DNA of 64,000 nt, from positions 2,852,001 through 2,916,000 of the forward strand of contig NZ_CP083666.1 in the NCBI RefSeq assembly GCF_020097835.1. Reading direction: 5' to 3'. Source of the stretch: Haloprofundus halobius. Its GTDB lineage: Archaea > Halobacteriota > Halobacteria > Halobacteriales > Haloferacaceae. Made by a program: the position numbers and the translations under genes. Of this stretch, positions 50,593 to 58,709 are shown one piece after another. The notes under the pieces are model-generated. The model searched no databases, had not been told where the DNA came from, and was given only the letters and a program-made list of their open reading frames with translations. Every line of letters begins with the position of its first letter. Position 1 is the stretch's first letter.

Positions 50593-51003
50593 CTATTCGA
50601 CGTCCGCCGCCAGCGCGTCGAGCGCACGCTGCAACTCGCCTCGCCGTTTCCACGCCGCGACGCGGTCGGTGACGCTCGACAGCGGGAGGCCGAGACTCAC
50701 CGACGAGCGCATCGTCACCCGCGACCCCTCGTTCTTGGAGGCGACGGTGACCGTCGTCGCCATCGCGTCGAACGGTCCGGCTTCGCCCGCCTGCTCGTAG
50801 TAGAGTCCGTCGTCGAGCGCGTCGAAGCGGAGTGCGAACTGGAAGCGACTCGTCCCGGCGACGACGACGGGACCGTCCTCGGTCTGTTCGACTCCCCGGA
50901 CCTCGAAGCTCCCCTCGTACTCGATTATCGCCTCGGGCGTGAGCGCCCGCCGAACGACGCGCAGCGGCGCGCGGACGAATCGAGAGGCTGTCACCTCGTG
51001 CAT
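50593..51003 (-). CDS. SRPBCC-fold (polyketide cyclase-like) protein, 136 aa
   Basis: Begins MHEVTASRFVRAPLRVVRRALTPEAIIEYEGSFEVRG, the standard beta1-helix start of START-like SRPBCC proteins, followed by strands (FQFALRFDALDDGLYYEQ, AMATTVTVASKNEGSRVTMRSSVSLG) and a long C-terminal helix. A hydrophobic ligand pocket is expected; ligand unknown. Convergent with the COG0523 gene. Confidence 0.85.
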   Translation of the reverse strand: MHEVTASRFVRAPLRVVRRALTPEAIIEYEGSFEVRGVEQTEDGPVVVAGTSRFQFALRFDALDDGLYYEQAGEAGPFDAMATTVTVASKNEGSRVTMRSSVSLGLPLSSVTDRVAAWKRRGELQRALDALAADVE

Positions 51004-51164
51004 GCGTCGTCGTTATCCTCCCGAATGATAAGTGTCCGCGGGTCGACGGCCCGCCGACCGGTCTCCGACGACTACAACGGCGAGAGGGGCGAGAGGCCGC
51101 CGTCGCCGTCCCGCGGGAGACGACAGCACAAAGAAGCTAAGTGACGGGCCGAAACAGATGCGCC

Positions 51165-51341
51165 ATGCAGTCCCAAGGGGACCCGCGGGTCCTGTTCGTG
51201 ATGAATCTGGTGTTGTCTCTCGCGTTCGCGTCGGTCGTCCTCTACGGCCTCGATTTCGCCGGAATCGCCTCGTTCACGTGGCAACGCCTCGTCGGCGCGA
51301 CGGCGGCGCTGATGGTGCTGACCTACCTCGTCGTTCGGTGA
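51165..51341 (+). CDS. Very small membrane protein, 58 aa
   Basis: Two membrane helices (VLFVMNLVLSLAFASVVLYGL and LVGATAALMVLTYLVV) joined by a short loop (DFAGIASFTWQR). The charge pattern puts both ends in the cytoplasm. Short but with good codon use and a plausible ATG (51165). No family recognised; an unnamed haloarchaeal small membrane protein. Confidence 0.62.
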   Translation: MQSQGDPRVLFVMNLVLSLAFASVVLYGLDFAGIASFTWQRLVGATAALMVLTYLVVR

Positions 51342-51372
51342 ACTCCGCCGGCGTCCGGTGAACTCCGCGGCG

Positions 51373-52299
51373 TCACTCGCCGGTCGAAGCGTCGTCGCCG
51401 TCGGAGGCCCCAAGCAGTTCGTCGCCGTACGCTCCTGCGCCCCGCTCTTCGACGCGCTCGAAGCCGTCGAGCGCCGGGTCCTTGACGACGTAGCCGAGCA
51501 GACTCCCGAACCCGTTTCGCTGCGGGTGGAGACCGACGCCGCTGCCCGCGCCGACCAACCCCGGTGCGTCGCGGTGGAGGTGGTCACGCCACCACCCCTG
51601 GTCGAAGAACAGCGACGAAATCTCCATGTGCTTCACGTCGTGTGTGAAGAGGTAGCCCTCCCGCCGCAGCAGCGGCCAGAGTTCTTCGAGACACGTCTCC
51701 GCGGAGCGCCGAAGCCCGACGTCCAGAAACACCAGCGCGACCGGTCGGTCGAACGGGGGCAGCGTCTCCTCGAAGTAGCCCTTCCGGAACTCGCAGGCCT
51801 CCAAGTCGCCGTACGTGGCGACGTTGTCCCGGACCGCGCTGAGCGACCCTCGCCACGACCCGGCTTCGTACGTGTGCACCTGCTTGGACTGCATGAGCAC
51901 GTGCGCTCTGTCGGCCTCGTCGGGTTCGGGCATTCCCTCGAAGGAGTCGAACACGACGAGCGTCCGGTCGCAGAGACCCGCGACCAGCGAGAGGTTCGCC
52001 GTGCTCCCGCCGAGGTAACAGCCGCACTCGACGACGACGCCGCCGTCGTCTACGGGTATCTGGAGTATCTGGGTCGCGACGACGAGATGTTCGACGAACG
52101 ACGACCCCGTCGGCAGGCGGAGGTTGTTCCAGAGCATCCGCGCGGCGAGGCGACACTTCGTCGGGAAGTCGACGCCGTATGCCGCACCGGTGTCGGTGTC
52201 GAAGTACTCCCCGAGAACGATGGGCGCACTCGCCACGAGCAGTCCGAGTCTGTAAACGCGTGCGAGGGTCGCCGCTGCACGCCTTCGAGCGGTTGTCAT
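51373..52299 (-). CDS. TylF/MycF-like class I methyltransferase
   Basis: 308 aa. SAM-binding motif I is VVVECGCYLGGSTANLSLVAG, and DSFEGMPEPDEAD and VALVFLDVGLRRSAETCLEELWPLLRREGYLFTHDV match the macrocin O-methyltransferase (TylF) family. The metal ligand Asp of the family is in HDVKHMEI. An N-terminal hydrophobic helix (VYRLGLLVASAPIVLGEYF) may place it at the membrane. In non-antibiotic makers such proteins act on surface sugars or lipids; the actual substrate is unknown. Confidence 0.85.
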   Translation of the reverse strand: MTTARRRAAATLARVYRLGLLVASAPIVLGEYFDTDTGAAYGVDFPTKCRLAARMLWNNLRLPTGSSFVEHLVVATQILQIPVDDGGVVVECGCYLGGSTANLSLVAGLCDRTLVVFDSFEGMPEPDEADRAHVLMQSKQVHTYEAGSWRGSLSAVRDNVATYGDLEACEFRKGYFEETLPPFDRPVALVFLDVGLRRSAETCLEELWPLLRREGYLFTHDVKHMEISSLFFDQGWWRDHLHRDAPGLVGAGSGVGLHPQRNGFGSLLGYVVKDPALDGFERVEERGAGAYGDELLGASDGDDASTGE

Positions 52300-52515
52300 C
52301 GAGGTTGGCTCAACACTCTCCGGTTTCGTTATCCGGCGACTATCTCCCTTTCATCGACTGTTCCCCGACGCTCCGAGTCGGCGAACGGTTTGAACTCGAC
52401 GAACGCAGACGAACGCGGGAGAGCGCCGTTCTACACCCACATCGATCCGACTCCGCGACCGTCGGGACGGAGAAATATTCGATTGAACGCGTCCGTGGTC
52501 GAAACGTTCCTCCCG

Positions 52516-52595
52516 CTCGGGTCACATCCGGGTCTCGAATTCGGACCGCATCCGGGTCTCACACCCGGGTTGCACCCGGGTCTCGCACTCAGGTC
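52516..52595. repeat. Degenerate tandem repeats built on a CACCCGGGTCTC unit
   Basis: At least five related units of 11-16 bases lie in a row: CACATCCGGGTCTCG, GCATCCGGGTCTCA, CACCCGGGTTG, CACCCGGGTCTCG, CACTCAGGTCG. Each CCCGGG is itself a palindrome, so they can fold on themselves. They overlap the last codons of the GNAT gene at 52589 and fill the spacer to the methyltransferase gene. Function unknown; they may be a terminator for GNAT or a slippage-prone array. Confidence 0.6.
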
Positions 52596-53746
52596 GTATC
52601 CCGTTCGAGGAACGAGACGTACCAGCTTTTGCGCTCGTCCAGCGGGACGCCGCCGAACTCCCACGGTCCGTCGTCGGTCGTCGGACGGGCGACGACGGTA
52701 GCGCGACTCCGCGTCAGCAGCGAGAGCGGTCGCTCGTCGTCGGCCAGGAAGCCGTGTTCGGCCAGAAACTCCCGTGGGAGTCCGCTCCCGGCGGCCGCGA
52801 CGATGTCGGAGTCGGCGTGTTCTTCGAGCGCGGCCTCGAACAGTCGAGAGACGCCGGCCAACCACTCGTCGCCGCCGACCAGCGGCGTGAGTTCGGCGAA
52901 CTGCGTGATGGTGACGCCGTCTTTCGTCGTGCGCGTCCGCGCGACGAGACCGACGAGCGCTCCGTCTTCGTCCTCGACGACGTAGGTGATGCGTCGCCAG
53001 AGCGGACTCGACAGCCGCCAGCGGTAGAACCGCTCGTCGCGGTGGGCGTGGAGTCGGTCGGGCACCGACCGTTCGTAGAGGTCCGCGAGGCGCTCGACCG
53101 GCAGCGTTCGATGTCGGTGGACGACGAAGCGCCGGTCGGTCCGGGCGGCTCTGTCTCGGGTGCGGTAGTAGCGTCGGGCGACGGGCGTCGTCAACCGCGC
53201 GAACGACTCGCCGACCTCGTTGAGTCGCGTTCCAACGAGCGCGCTCGGGTTCTGTACTCGATAGAACGTCGTCCGGCGGCCCGCGTTTCGCCACCCGAGC
53301 TTCTCGTAGCCCGACCGGGACATGTCGTTCGGGAAGTTGAAGTAGAGGTCGGGACCGTCGGCCGCGTCGGCGTAATGTGAGAGCGCCGCCGCGGTCATCC
53401 GCGTGAACAACCCCTGCCGCCGGTGGTCGGGGTGGACCATCGTGTCCGCCGGTTGGAAGGCGATACCAGTCGCGCTCGGCGCGCGCAGCGGCAGGACGAG
53501 AAACGGCCGCGCCCCGACTATCTCGCCGTCCCGCTCCGCGACGAAGATGGGGACGTGGTCGACGTACGGACTCTTCGCGTACTTCCAGTCGAACCACTCC
53601 CGGCCGCGCGGGCGGTTCCACACCGCCCGATCGAGCGCTAACAGCCCGTCCCTGTCGCCCGCCTCGTAACCCCGGATTCGGTACTCGCCTTCGCGTTTCG
53701 TCTCGGCGCCCGGTCCCGTCCGTGTGGATCCTCTCGTCGGGGACAT
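52589..53746 (-). CDS. GNAT N-acetyltransferase (Eis-like, two-domain)
   Basis: 385 aa. The N-terminal GNAT domain has YRIRGYEAGDRDGLLALDRAVWNRPRG, the acetyl-CoA loop HPDHRRQGLFTRM (RxxG-x-(F/L)) and FNFPNDMSRSGYEKLGW. A second GNAT-like domain is at about residues 225-370 (ERFYRWRLSSPLWRRITYVVEDEDGALVGLV). It resembles Eis/GNAT-fold enzymes that act on surface components or aminoglycosides. The adjacent TylF-like gene, on the same strand 289 bases away, hints at a shared role in surface sugar or lipid modification, but this is only context. Confidence 0.85.
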   Translation of the reverse strand: MSPTRGSTRTGPGAETKREGEYRIRGYEAGDRDGLLALDRAVWNRPRGREWFDWKYAKSPYVDHVPIFVAERDGEIVGARPFLVLPLRAPSATGIAFQPADTMVHPDHRRQGLFTRMTAAALSHYADAADGPDLYFNFPNDMSRSGYEKLGWRNAGRRTTFYRVQNPSALVGTRLNEVGESFARLTTPVARRYYRTRDRAARTDRRFVVHRHRTLPVERLADLYERSVPDRLHAHRDERFYRWRLSSPLWRRITYVVEDEDGALVGLVARTRTTKDGVTITQFAELTPLVGGDEWLAGVSRLFEAALEEHADSDIVAAAGSGLPREFLAEHGFLADDERPLSLLTRSRATVVARPTTDDGPWEFGGVPLDERKSWYVSFLERDTT

Positions 53747-53929
53747 CGTGGTAGCGCTCCGTAACTGGAGGCTTTGTTATTCATCGCCGAACCTCGCTCG
53801 AATCGGGCCCCCCGACGGTTTCACCGAGTAAACGTTCGCTTGTCGCCGAGGGTCACCCACGGACTGGGTCGCTCGCCCCTCCGAGAGGCGATGAGGTTCT
53901 TTATGTCGTTCGGCGTTTCCGCTCTACAC

Positions 53930-54607
53930 ATGCCCATCGAAGACCGTGACGACGCGTACCTCATCACCCACGCGCTCGCCAAGGACACGCTCTCGAAGCT
54001 CCGCGACGTCGAGACCGAACAGGTCGCGTTCCGCAAAGGCCTCGTGAAACTCGGCCGCATCTGCGGTTACGAGATAATCGACGGCGCGATGGAGACCGAG
54101 TTCGTCTCCATCGAGACGCCGATGGCTGAGACGACCGGCGAGCGCGTCAAAGGCCTCGACGACGTCGTCATCGTCAACGTGCTCCGCGCCGCCACGCCGT
54201 TCGTCGAGGGGCTACTGAAGGCGTTCCCGCGCGCGAAGCAGGGCGTCATCAGCGCCGGCCGCGACGAGGAGGCCGGCATGAACGACGCGGGGGAGTTCCC
54301 CATCTCCATCGACTACGTGAAGCTCCCCGAGATAACCGAGACGGACACCGTCATCGTCGCCGACCCGATGCTCGCAACCGGCAGCACGATGTGTACGGTT
54401 CTGGGCCATGTGCTGGAGGAAGCCGACGGCTTCGAGAACCTGTTCGTACTCTCTGCGGTCTCCGCGCCCGACGGCCTGCTCCGCGTCGGCAGCCAGTTCG
54501 CCGAGGCGGACCTGCTCACCGTCGCCATCGACGACCACCTCGACGAACACGGCTACATCATCCCCGGCCTCGGCGACGCCGGCGACCGCGCGTTCCGCAC
54601 GAAGTAG
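53930..54607 (+). CDS. upp: Uracil phosphoribosyltransferase
   Basis: Salvages uracil to UMP with PRPP. The family blocks are [62 protein letters not shown] (PRPP-binding DPMLATG) and [15 protein letters not shown] (uracil-binding). 225 aa. A TTTATG element at about 53898-53904 is 26-32 bases before the ATG, so the transcript is probably leaderless. Confidence 0.96.
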   Translation: MPIEDRDDAYLITHALAKDTLSKLRDVETEQVAFRKGLVKLGRICGYEIIDGAMETEFVSIETPMAETTGERVKGLDDVVIVNVLRAATPFVEGLLKAFPRAKQGVISAGRDEEAGMNDAGEFPISIDYVKLPEITETDTVIVADPMLATGSTMCTVLGHVLEEADGFENLFVLSAVSAPDGLLRVGSQFAEADLLTVAIDDHLDEHGYIIPGLGDAGDRAFRTK

Positions 54608-54770
54608 CGACTCTCAGCTCGATTTCTGGTTCGTTCGTTTCCCTTCGCCGCCCGACCCCCTCTCTTCGACTCGAAACCGCCCACAGCGAGCACGTCTGAC
54701 GCGGAGGCGTTCCTGTGGAAACGGTCCCGTAGAGCGCTCCGGACGGCTCCGAAGCGCTCTGTGTTTCCTG

Positions 54771-56792
54771 TTACTCCTCGTCGTTCTCGTCGCCTCCAGC
54801 CGAGAGGCCGTCGTCGCCGCGCTCCAGCGCGGGCGGCACGTCGTGGTGGTCCGAGTAGCCGTCGAACCAGCGGGTGATGCGCTCTATACGGTCGACCACG
54901 TGGCCCGGTTCGCCCGACCGCGAGAGTTCGTGGCCCTCGCGCGGGTAGCGCACGAGGCGGGTGTCGACGCCGTTCTTCTTCAGGAAGAGGTAGAACATCT
55001 CGCCGTTGTTGACCGGGACGCGGAAGTCGTTGTCCGAGTGGACGACGAGCGTCGGCGTCGTCGCGTTCGCGGCGTGGGCGACCGGCGACTGCTCCCAGAG
55101 GAACTCGGGGTCCTCCCACGGCGTCGCGCCGAAATCCCACTCGACGAGTTTGAACGCGTCGGTCGATCCGTAGAACGACGAGAGGTCGTAGACGCCGCGC
55201 TGGGCGACCGCACCCTCGAAGAAGTCGGTGTGGCCGACTATCCAGCCGGTCATGAAGCCGCCGAACGAGCCGCCGGTGACGAACGCGTTCTCCGCGTCGA
55301 CGTAGTCGCGGTCGGCGACGAGCTCCGCGCCCGCCATCACGTCGGTCATCGTCACGTCGCCCCAGTCGCGCTCGATGGCCATCGCGAACGACTCGCCGTA
55401 GCCGGTCGATCCCCGCGGATTCGACCAGAAGACGACGTAGCCGCGCGCGGCGAGCGTCTGGAACTCATGCCACATCGTCCCCGTAGTCGACCACATCGCA
55501 TGCGGGCCGCCGTGAATCTCGACGGCGAGCGGATACGTCTCCTCGGGGTCGAAATCGGGCGGCGTGAGTACCCATCCCTGCACCTCGACGCCGTCGTCGG
55601 ACTCGAACCGGAGTTCTTCGGGTTCGCCCACCTCCACGTCGGCGAGGTAGTCGGCGTTGAGTTCGGTGAGTCGCGTCGTCTCTTCGCCACGTGCGATAAA
55701 CACGTCGCCGGGGTGGTCCCACTCGCTCTTCGCGAAGGCGACTGCCTCGTCGCCCGCCGAGATGTCGGTGATGTGGCCGTCGCCCGCGACGACTTCGACT
55801 GCCGCGCCCGCGTCGTCGACCCGACGGCAGACGAAGTCGCCCTCGTCGGGCGTGACGAAGTGGACGAACTCCTCGGCGGGGTCCCACTGGAAGCCGACCG
55901 CGCCGACGGTGCGGTCGAGGTCGGCCGTCAGCACCGTCGTCTCTCCCGACTCGGGGTCGAACAGTTCGAGGTCGGTCTGTCGCATCGAGGTGCGGTCCTC
56001 GGGCGTCCGCGCGTAGACGACGCGGCCGTCACCGGCGACGGCGAGGTCCGTGCCCCACCCAGTCGTCTGGAGGACGCGCTCCTCCTCGCCGGCGTCGGTG
56101 TCGTAGGCGAACACGTCGACGTAGACGTTGTCGTCCGGATCCTCGGTGCGCTTCGACGTATAGTACAGCGTCGTCTCGTCGCTCCAGGAGGGGCTACCGT
56201 GGTCGTAGTCGCCGTCGGTGAGGCGTTCTACGTCGCCCGATTCGACGTCGGCGACGTAGACGTGGCCGCGCGTGCCGTCGATGTATCGCGCGAGTTGCCG
56301 GTAGACGAGGCGGTCGACGACGCGCGGATCCGGTGTCTCGCGTTCGTACTCCTCCTCGTCGGCGATGCTCAGGTCGAGTTCCGCCTCCCGTTCCTCTTCG
56401 GTCGTCGCCTGCACGAACGCGATTCGCTCGCCGTCGGGGCTCCACACGGGTGCGCTGACGCCGCCGGGAACCTCCGTGACCTGCCGGGCCTCGCCGCCGT
56501 CGGCTGGCATCACCCACAGCTGCGGCCGGTCGTCGTCCTCGCCGCGCGTCGAGACGAACGCGAGTCGGTCGCCGCTCGGACTCCAGCGCGGGTCGCTGTC
56601 GACGCCCTCGTCGACGGTGAACCGCCGCGGCTCGCCGCTGCCGTCGGCGGGAACGACGTGCACTGTCGCCTCGTAGGACTCGTCGTCCTTCGGCACTTTG
56701 CGGACGAAAGCGACCCGCTCGCCGTCGGGAGAGAGCTGGGGATGTTCGGGTCTGGCGATGTCGTGGTAGTCAGTGGCGCTGACGTGTCGCAT
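54771..56792 (-). CDS. S9-family serine peptidase (acylaminoacyl-peptidase type)
   Basis: 673 aa. The N-terminal seven-bladed propeller carries WD-like TolB repeats (QLSPDGERVAFVRKVPKDD, PRWSPSGDRLAFVSTRGED, PVWSPDGERIAFVQATT). The C-terminal alpha/beta-hydrolase has the nucleophile in GGSFGGFMTGW (Ser about residue 517), the acid in HSDNDFRVP and the His in YPREGHELSRSGE. The usual role is release of N-acylated or short-peptide residues. An acidic tail (ERGDDGLSAGGDENDEE) follows. Start chosen at MRHVSATDYHDI; longer upstream frames are shadows of the TRAP genes. Confidence 0.94.
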   Translation of the reverse strand: MRHVSATDYHDIARPEHPQLSPDGERVAFVRKVPKDDESYEATVHVVPADGSGEPRRFTVDEGVDSDPRWSPSGDRLAFVSTRGEDDDRPQLWVMPADGGEARQVTEVPGGVSAPVWSPDGERIAFVQATTEEEREAELDLSIADEEEYERETPDPRVVDRLVYRQLARYIDGTRGHVYVADVESGDVERLTDGDYDHGSPSWSDETTLYYTSKRTEDPDDNVYVDVFAYDTDAGEEERVLQTTGWGTDLAVAGDGRVVYARTPEDRTSMRQTDLELFDPESGETTVLTADLDRTVGAVGFQWDPAEEFVHFVTPDEGDFVCRRVDDAGAAVEVVAGDGHITDISAGDEAVAFAKSEWDHPGDVFIARGEETTRLTELNADYLADVEVGEPEELRFESDDGVEVQGWVLTPPDFDPEETYPLAVEIHGGPHAMWSTTGTMWHEFQTLAARGYVVFWSNPRGSTGYGESFAMAIERDWGDVTMTDVMAGAELVADRDYVDAENAFVTGGSFGGFMTGWIVGHTDFFEGAVAQRGVYDLSSFYGSTDAFKLVEWDFGATPWEDPEFLWEQSPVAHAANATTPTLVVHSDNDFRVPVNNGEMFYLFLKKNGVDTRLVRYPREGHELSRSGEPGHVVDRIERITRWFDGYSDHHDVPPALERGDDGLSAGGDENDEE

Positions 56793-56954
56793 ACCGCGAG
56801 ACTCGCATCCTCCATGGAATAGCCTTCGGAAGCAGGAACGCTGCGCCGGTGACTGGCGACGACCGTCTTCGACCGAATATGTTCGTTTATGCGTGACATT
56901 CGTTATCATTGGCGGACAGGTACTGATATATATCTCTGGACGACATTCTGAGGT

Positions 56955-58100
56955 ATGGCTCGCTATCTCAATCGGCGGAAGTTCATTACTGCAACTGGTG
57001 CGGCCGGACTCGTCGGTCTGGCCGGCTGCTCTCAGGGCGGCAACGGCGACGGTGACGGCGGTAACGACACCGACGGCGGGAACGGTGGCAACGGCGACGG
57101 CGGGAACGGTGGCAACGGCGACGGTGACGGCGGTAACGACACCGACGGCGGTAACGGCGACGGCGGCGACACCCAACTCACGTGGCACGCCGGCGGCACC
57201 GGCGGCACGTACTACCCGCTGTCGAACCAGTTCAAGAGCGTCGTCGAGGCGAACACCGACTACACCCTGCAGGTGCAGTCGACGGGTGCCAGCGTCGAGA
57301 ACGCCGGCAGTCTCGGCAGCGGCGACGCCGACTTCGCGCTCCTGCAGAACGACGTCGCGTACTTCGCGGTCAACGGCGAAGGTATCGAGGCGTTCGAGGG
57401 GAACGCCATCCCGAACATCCGCGGCGTGGCGACGCTCTACCCCGAGACCATCCACGTGGTGACGCCCGGTAACTCCGACATCGAGTCGGTTCAGGACCTC
57501 GAAGGCGCGACCATCAACACCGGCGACCTCGGCAGCGGCACACAGGTCGACGCGCGACAGATCCTCGAAGCGGTCGGCATTCAGGACTACACCGAGCAGA
57601 ACACCGACTTCTCGCAGGCCGCCGAGCAGATCCAGAACGGCGACGTCGACGCGGCGTTCGTCGTCGGCGGCTGGCCCGTCGGCGCCATCGAGGACCTCGC
57701 GAACAACAGCAACATCCGCATCGTCGAGATCTCCGGTGACGCGCGCGAGCAGGTCAAAGAGGCCGGCTCGTACTTCGCCGACGACGAGATTCCCGCCGGC
57801 ACGTACAGCGGCATCGACGAACCGGTCCAGACCGTCGCCGTGCAGGCGATGATCGCGACCAACGAGGAACAGTCCGAGGAGGTCGTCCAGTCGGTCACCG
57901 AGGCGATCTTCGAGAACACCGACGAGATCAACATCAAACAGGAGTTCATCACCGTCGAGAGCGCCCAGGACGGGATGTCCATCGACCTGCACCCCGGCGC
58001 GCAGGCGTACTTCGACGAGGCCGACACCGGCGGCAGCGGCAACGAAACCGGCGGTAACGAGACCGACGGCAACGAGACGAGCGGCAACGAATCGAGCTAA
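56955..58100 (+). CDS. TAXI-family TRAP transporter substrate-binding lipoprotein
   Basis: 381 aa. The N-terminus has a twin-arginine signal (YLNRRKFITATGAAG) and lipobox LAGC. A Gly/Asn/Asp-rich linker (about residues 27-73) follows, encoded by a perfect 41-bp DNA direct repeat. The binding domain starts LTWHAGGTGGTYYPLSNQFKSVVE, typical of TAXI proteins. The C-terminus carries four N-glycosylation sequons in a Gly-rich tail (GNETGGNETDGNETSGNESS), suggesting a glycosylated surface tether. First gene of an operon with DUF1850 and the fused permease. Confidence 0.93.
   Translation: MARYLNRRKFITATGAAGLVGLAGCSQGGNGDGDGGNDTDGGNGGNGDGGNGGNGDGDGGNDTDGGNGDGGDTQLTWHAGGTGGTYYPLSNQFKSVVEANTDYTLQVQSTGASVENAGSLGSGDADFALLQNDVAYFAVNGEGIEAFEGNAIPNIRGVATLYPETIHVVTPGNSDIESVQDLEGATINTGDLGSGTQVDARQILEAVGIQDYTEQNTDFSQAAEQIQNGDVDAAFVVGGWPVGAIEDLANNSNIRIVEISGDAREQVKEAGSYFADDEIPAGTYSGIDEPVQTVAVQAMIATNEEQSEEVVQSVTEAIFENTDEINIKQEFITVESAQDGMSIDLHPGAQAYFDEADTGGSGNETGGNETDGNETSGNESS
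57039..57151 (+). repeat. Perfect 41-bp direct repeat in the binding-protein linker
   Basis: Bases 57039-57079 recur at 57111-57151 without a mismatch (72-base offset). Both encode Gly-Asn-Gly-Asp-type linker residues, so the frame is kept (72 is divisible by three). The array can expand or contract by slippage or recombination and change linker length between strains. Confidence 0.85.
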
Positions 58101-58205
58101 TCCGAACTCCTCCGAGCGAACAACGCTCGGACGGCCGCACTCCGACGCGGTCCACCCACCTGTACAGATGCACGTTCGACCCACTGTCCGTTCTCCGCAC
58201 TCGCG

Positions 58206-58709
58206 ATGAGCGACGGCCTCGGCCGACGGTCGGTCGGTCTCGCGCTCGCGTCGGTCGTCGTGCTCGCACTCGTTCTCGCCGGTGGCGCGGCGGCCGTCCA
58301 GTCCGAGCGCGTCCTCGTCGTCGAAGACGCCGAGACGGGCGAGCGACTGCTCGCGACGCCCGTCGAGAACGGCACAACGGTGACGCTCGCGTACAACCAC
58401 AGCGTCGAGGGCAGTCCCGTCCGCGACGTGTACGCCGTCCGCGGCGACGAACTCGTGATGACGCGCATGGAGTTCGCGTCGTACGGTTGGGGGTTCCCCG
58501 CGCAGGCGAACGTCACCCGTGAAAACGGTAGTTTCGTCTACCGTCCCGACGACGTTCGACTGTCGGAACTGCACGTCTCGCCCGGCGGCGTCGCTGAACA
58601 TAGACTCCACGTCGACGACAAGACGTACGACCTCGTCGCGCGCTCGGACGGTGAGACCGTCCGAGTTCACCTCGAACACCGAACGAAACTACAGCGAATG
58701 ATGCCATGA
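58206..58709 (+). CDS. DUF1850 protein linked to TAXI-TRAP transporters, 167 aa
   Basis: An N-terminal membrane segment (VGLALASVVVLALVLAGGAAAV) places the rest outside. The folded part (LATPVENGTTVTLAYNHSVEGSPVRDVYAV, then MEFASYGWGFPAQANVTRENGSFVYR) matches DUF1850: conserved HSVEGSPV and SYGWG/PA blocks. These genes accompany TAXI-TRAP permeases in many prokaryotes; their job is unknown, perhaps assembly or substrate hand-over. It is 105 bases after the binding protein and overlaps the permease start by 4 bases (ATGA). Confidence 0.88.
   Translation: MSDGLGRRSVGLALASVVVLALVLAGGAAAVQSERVLVVEDAETGERLLATPVENGTTVTLAYNHSVEGSPVRDVYAVRGDELVMTRMEFASYGWGFPAQANVTRENGSFVYRPDDVRLSELHVSPGGVAEHRLHVDDKTYDLVARSDGETVRVHLEHRTKLQRMMP

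Noticed and set aside
52516-52595. CRISPR array
   Set aside because: Units are only 11-16 bases with no regular spacers and no cas genes nearby.
54771-58679. A single 1302-codon minus-strand frame covering the peptidase and running far upstream
   Set aside because: The part beyond 56792 is antisense to the TAXI, DUF1850 and TRAP genes and has no domain; it results from the codon bias of GC-rich DNA. The peptidase starts at its conserved N-terminus.
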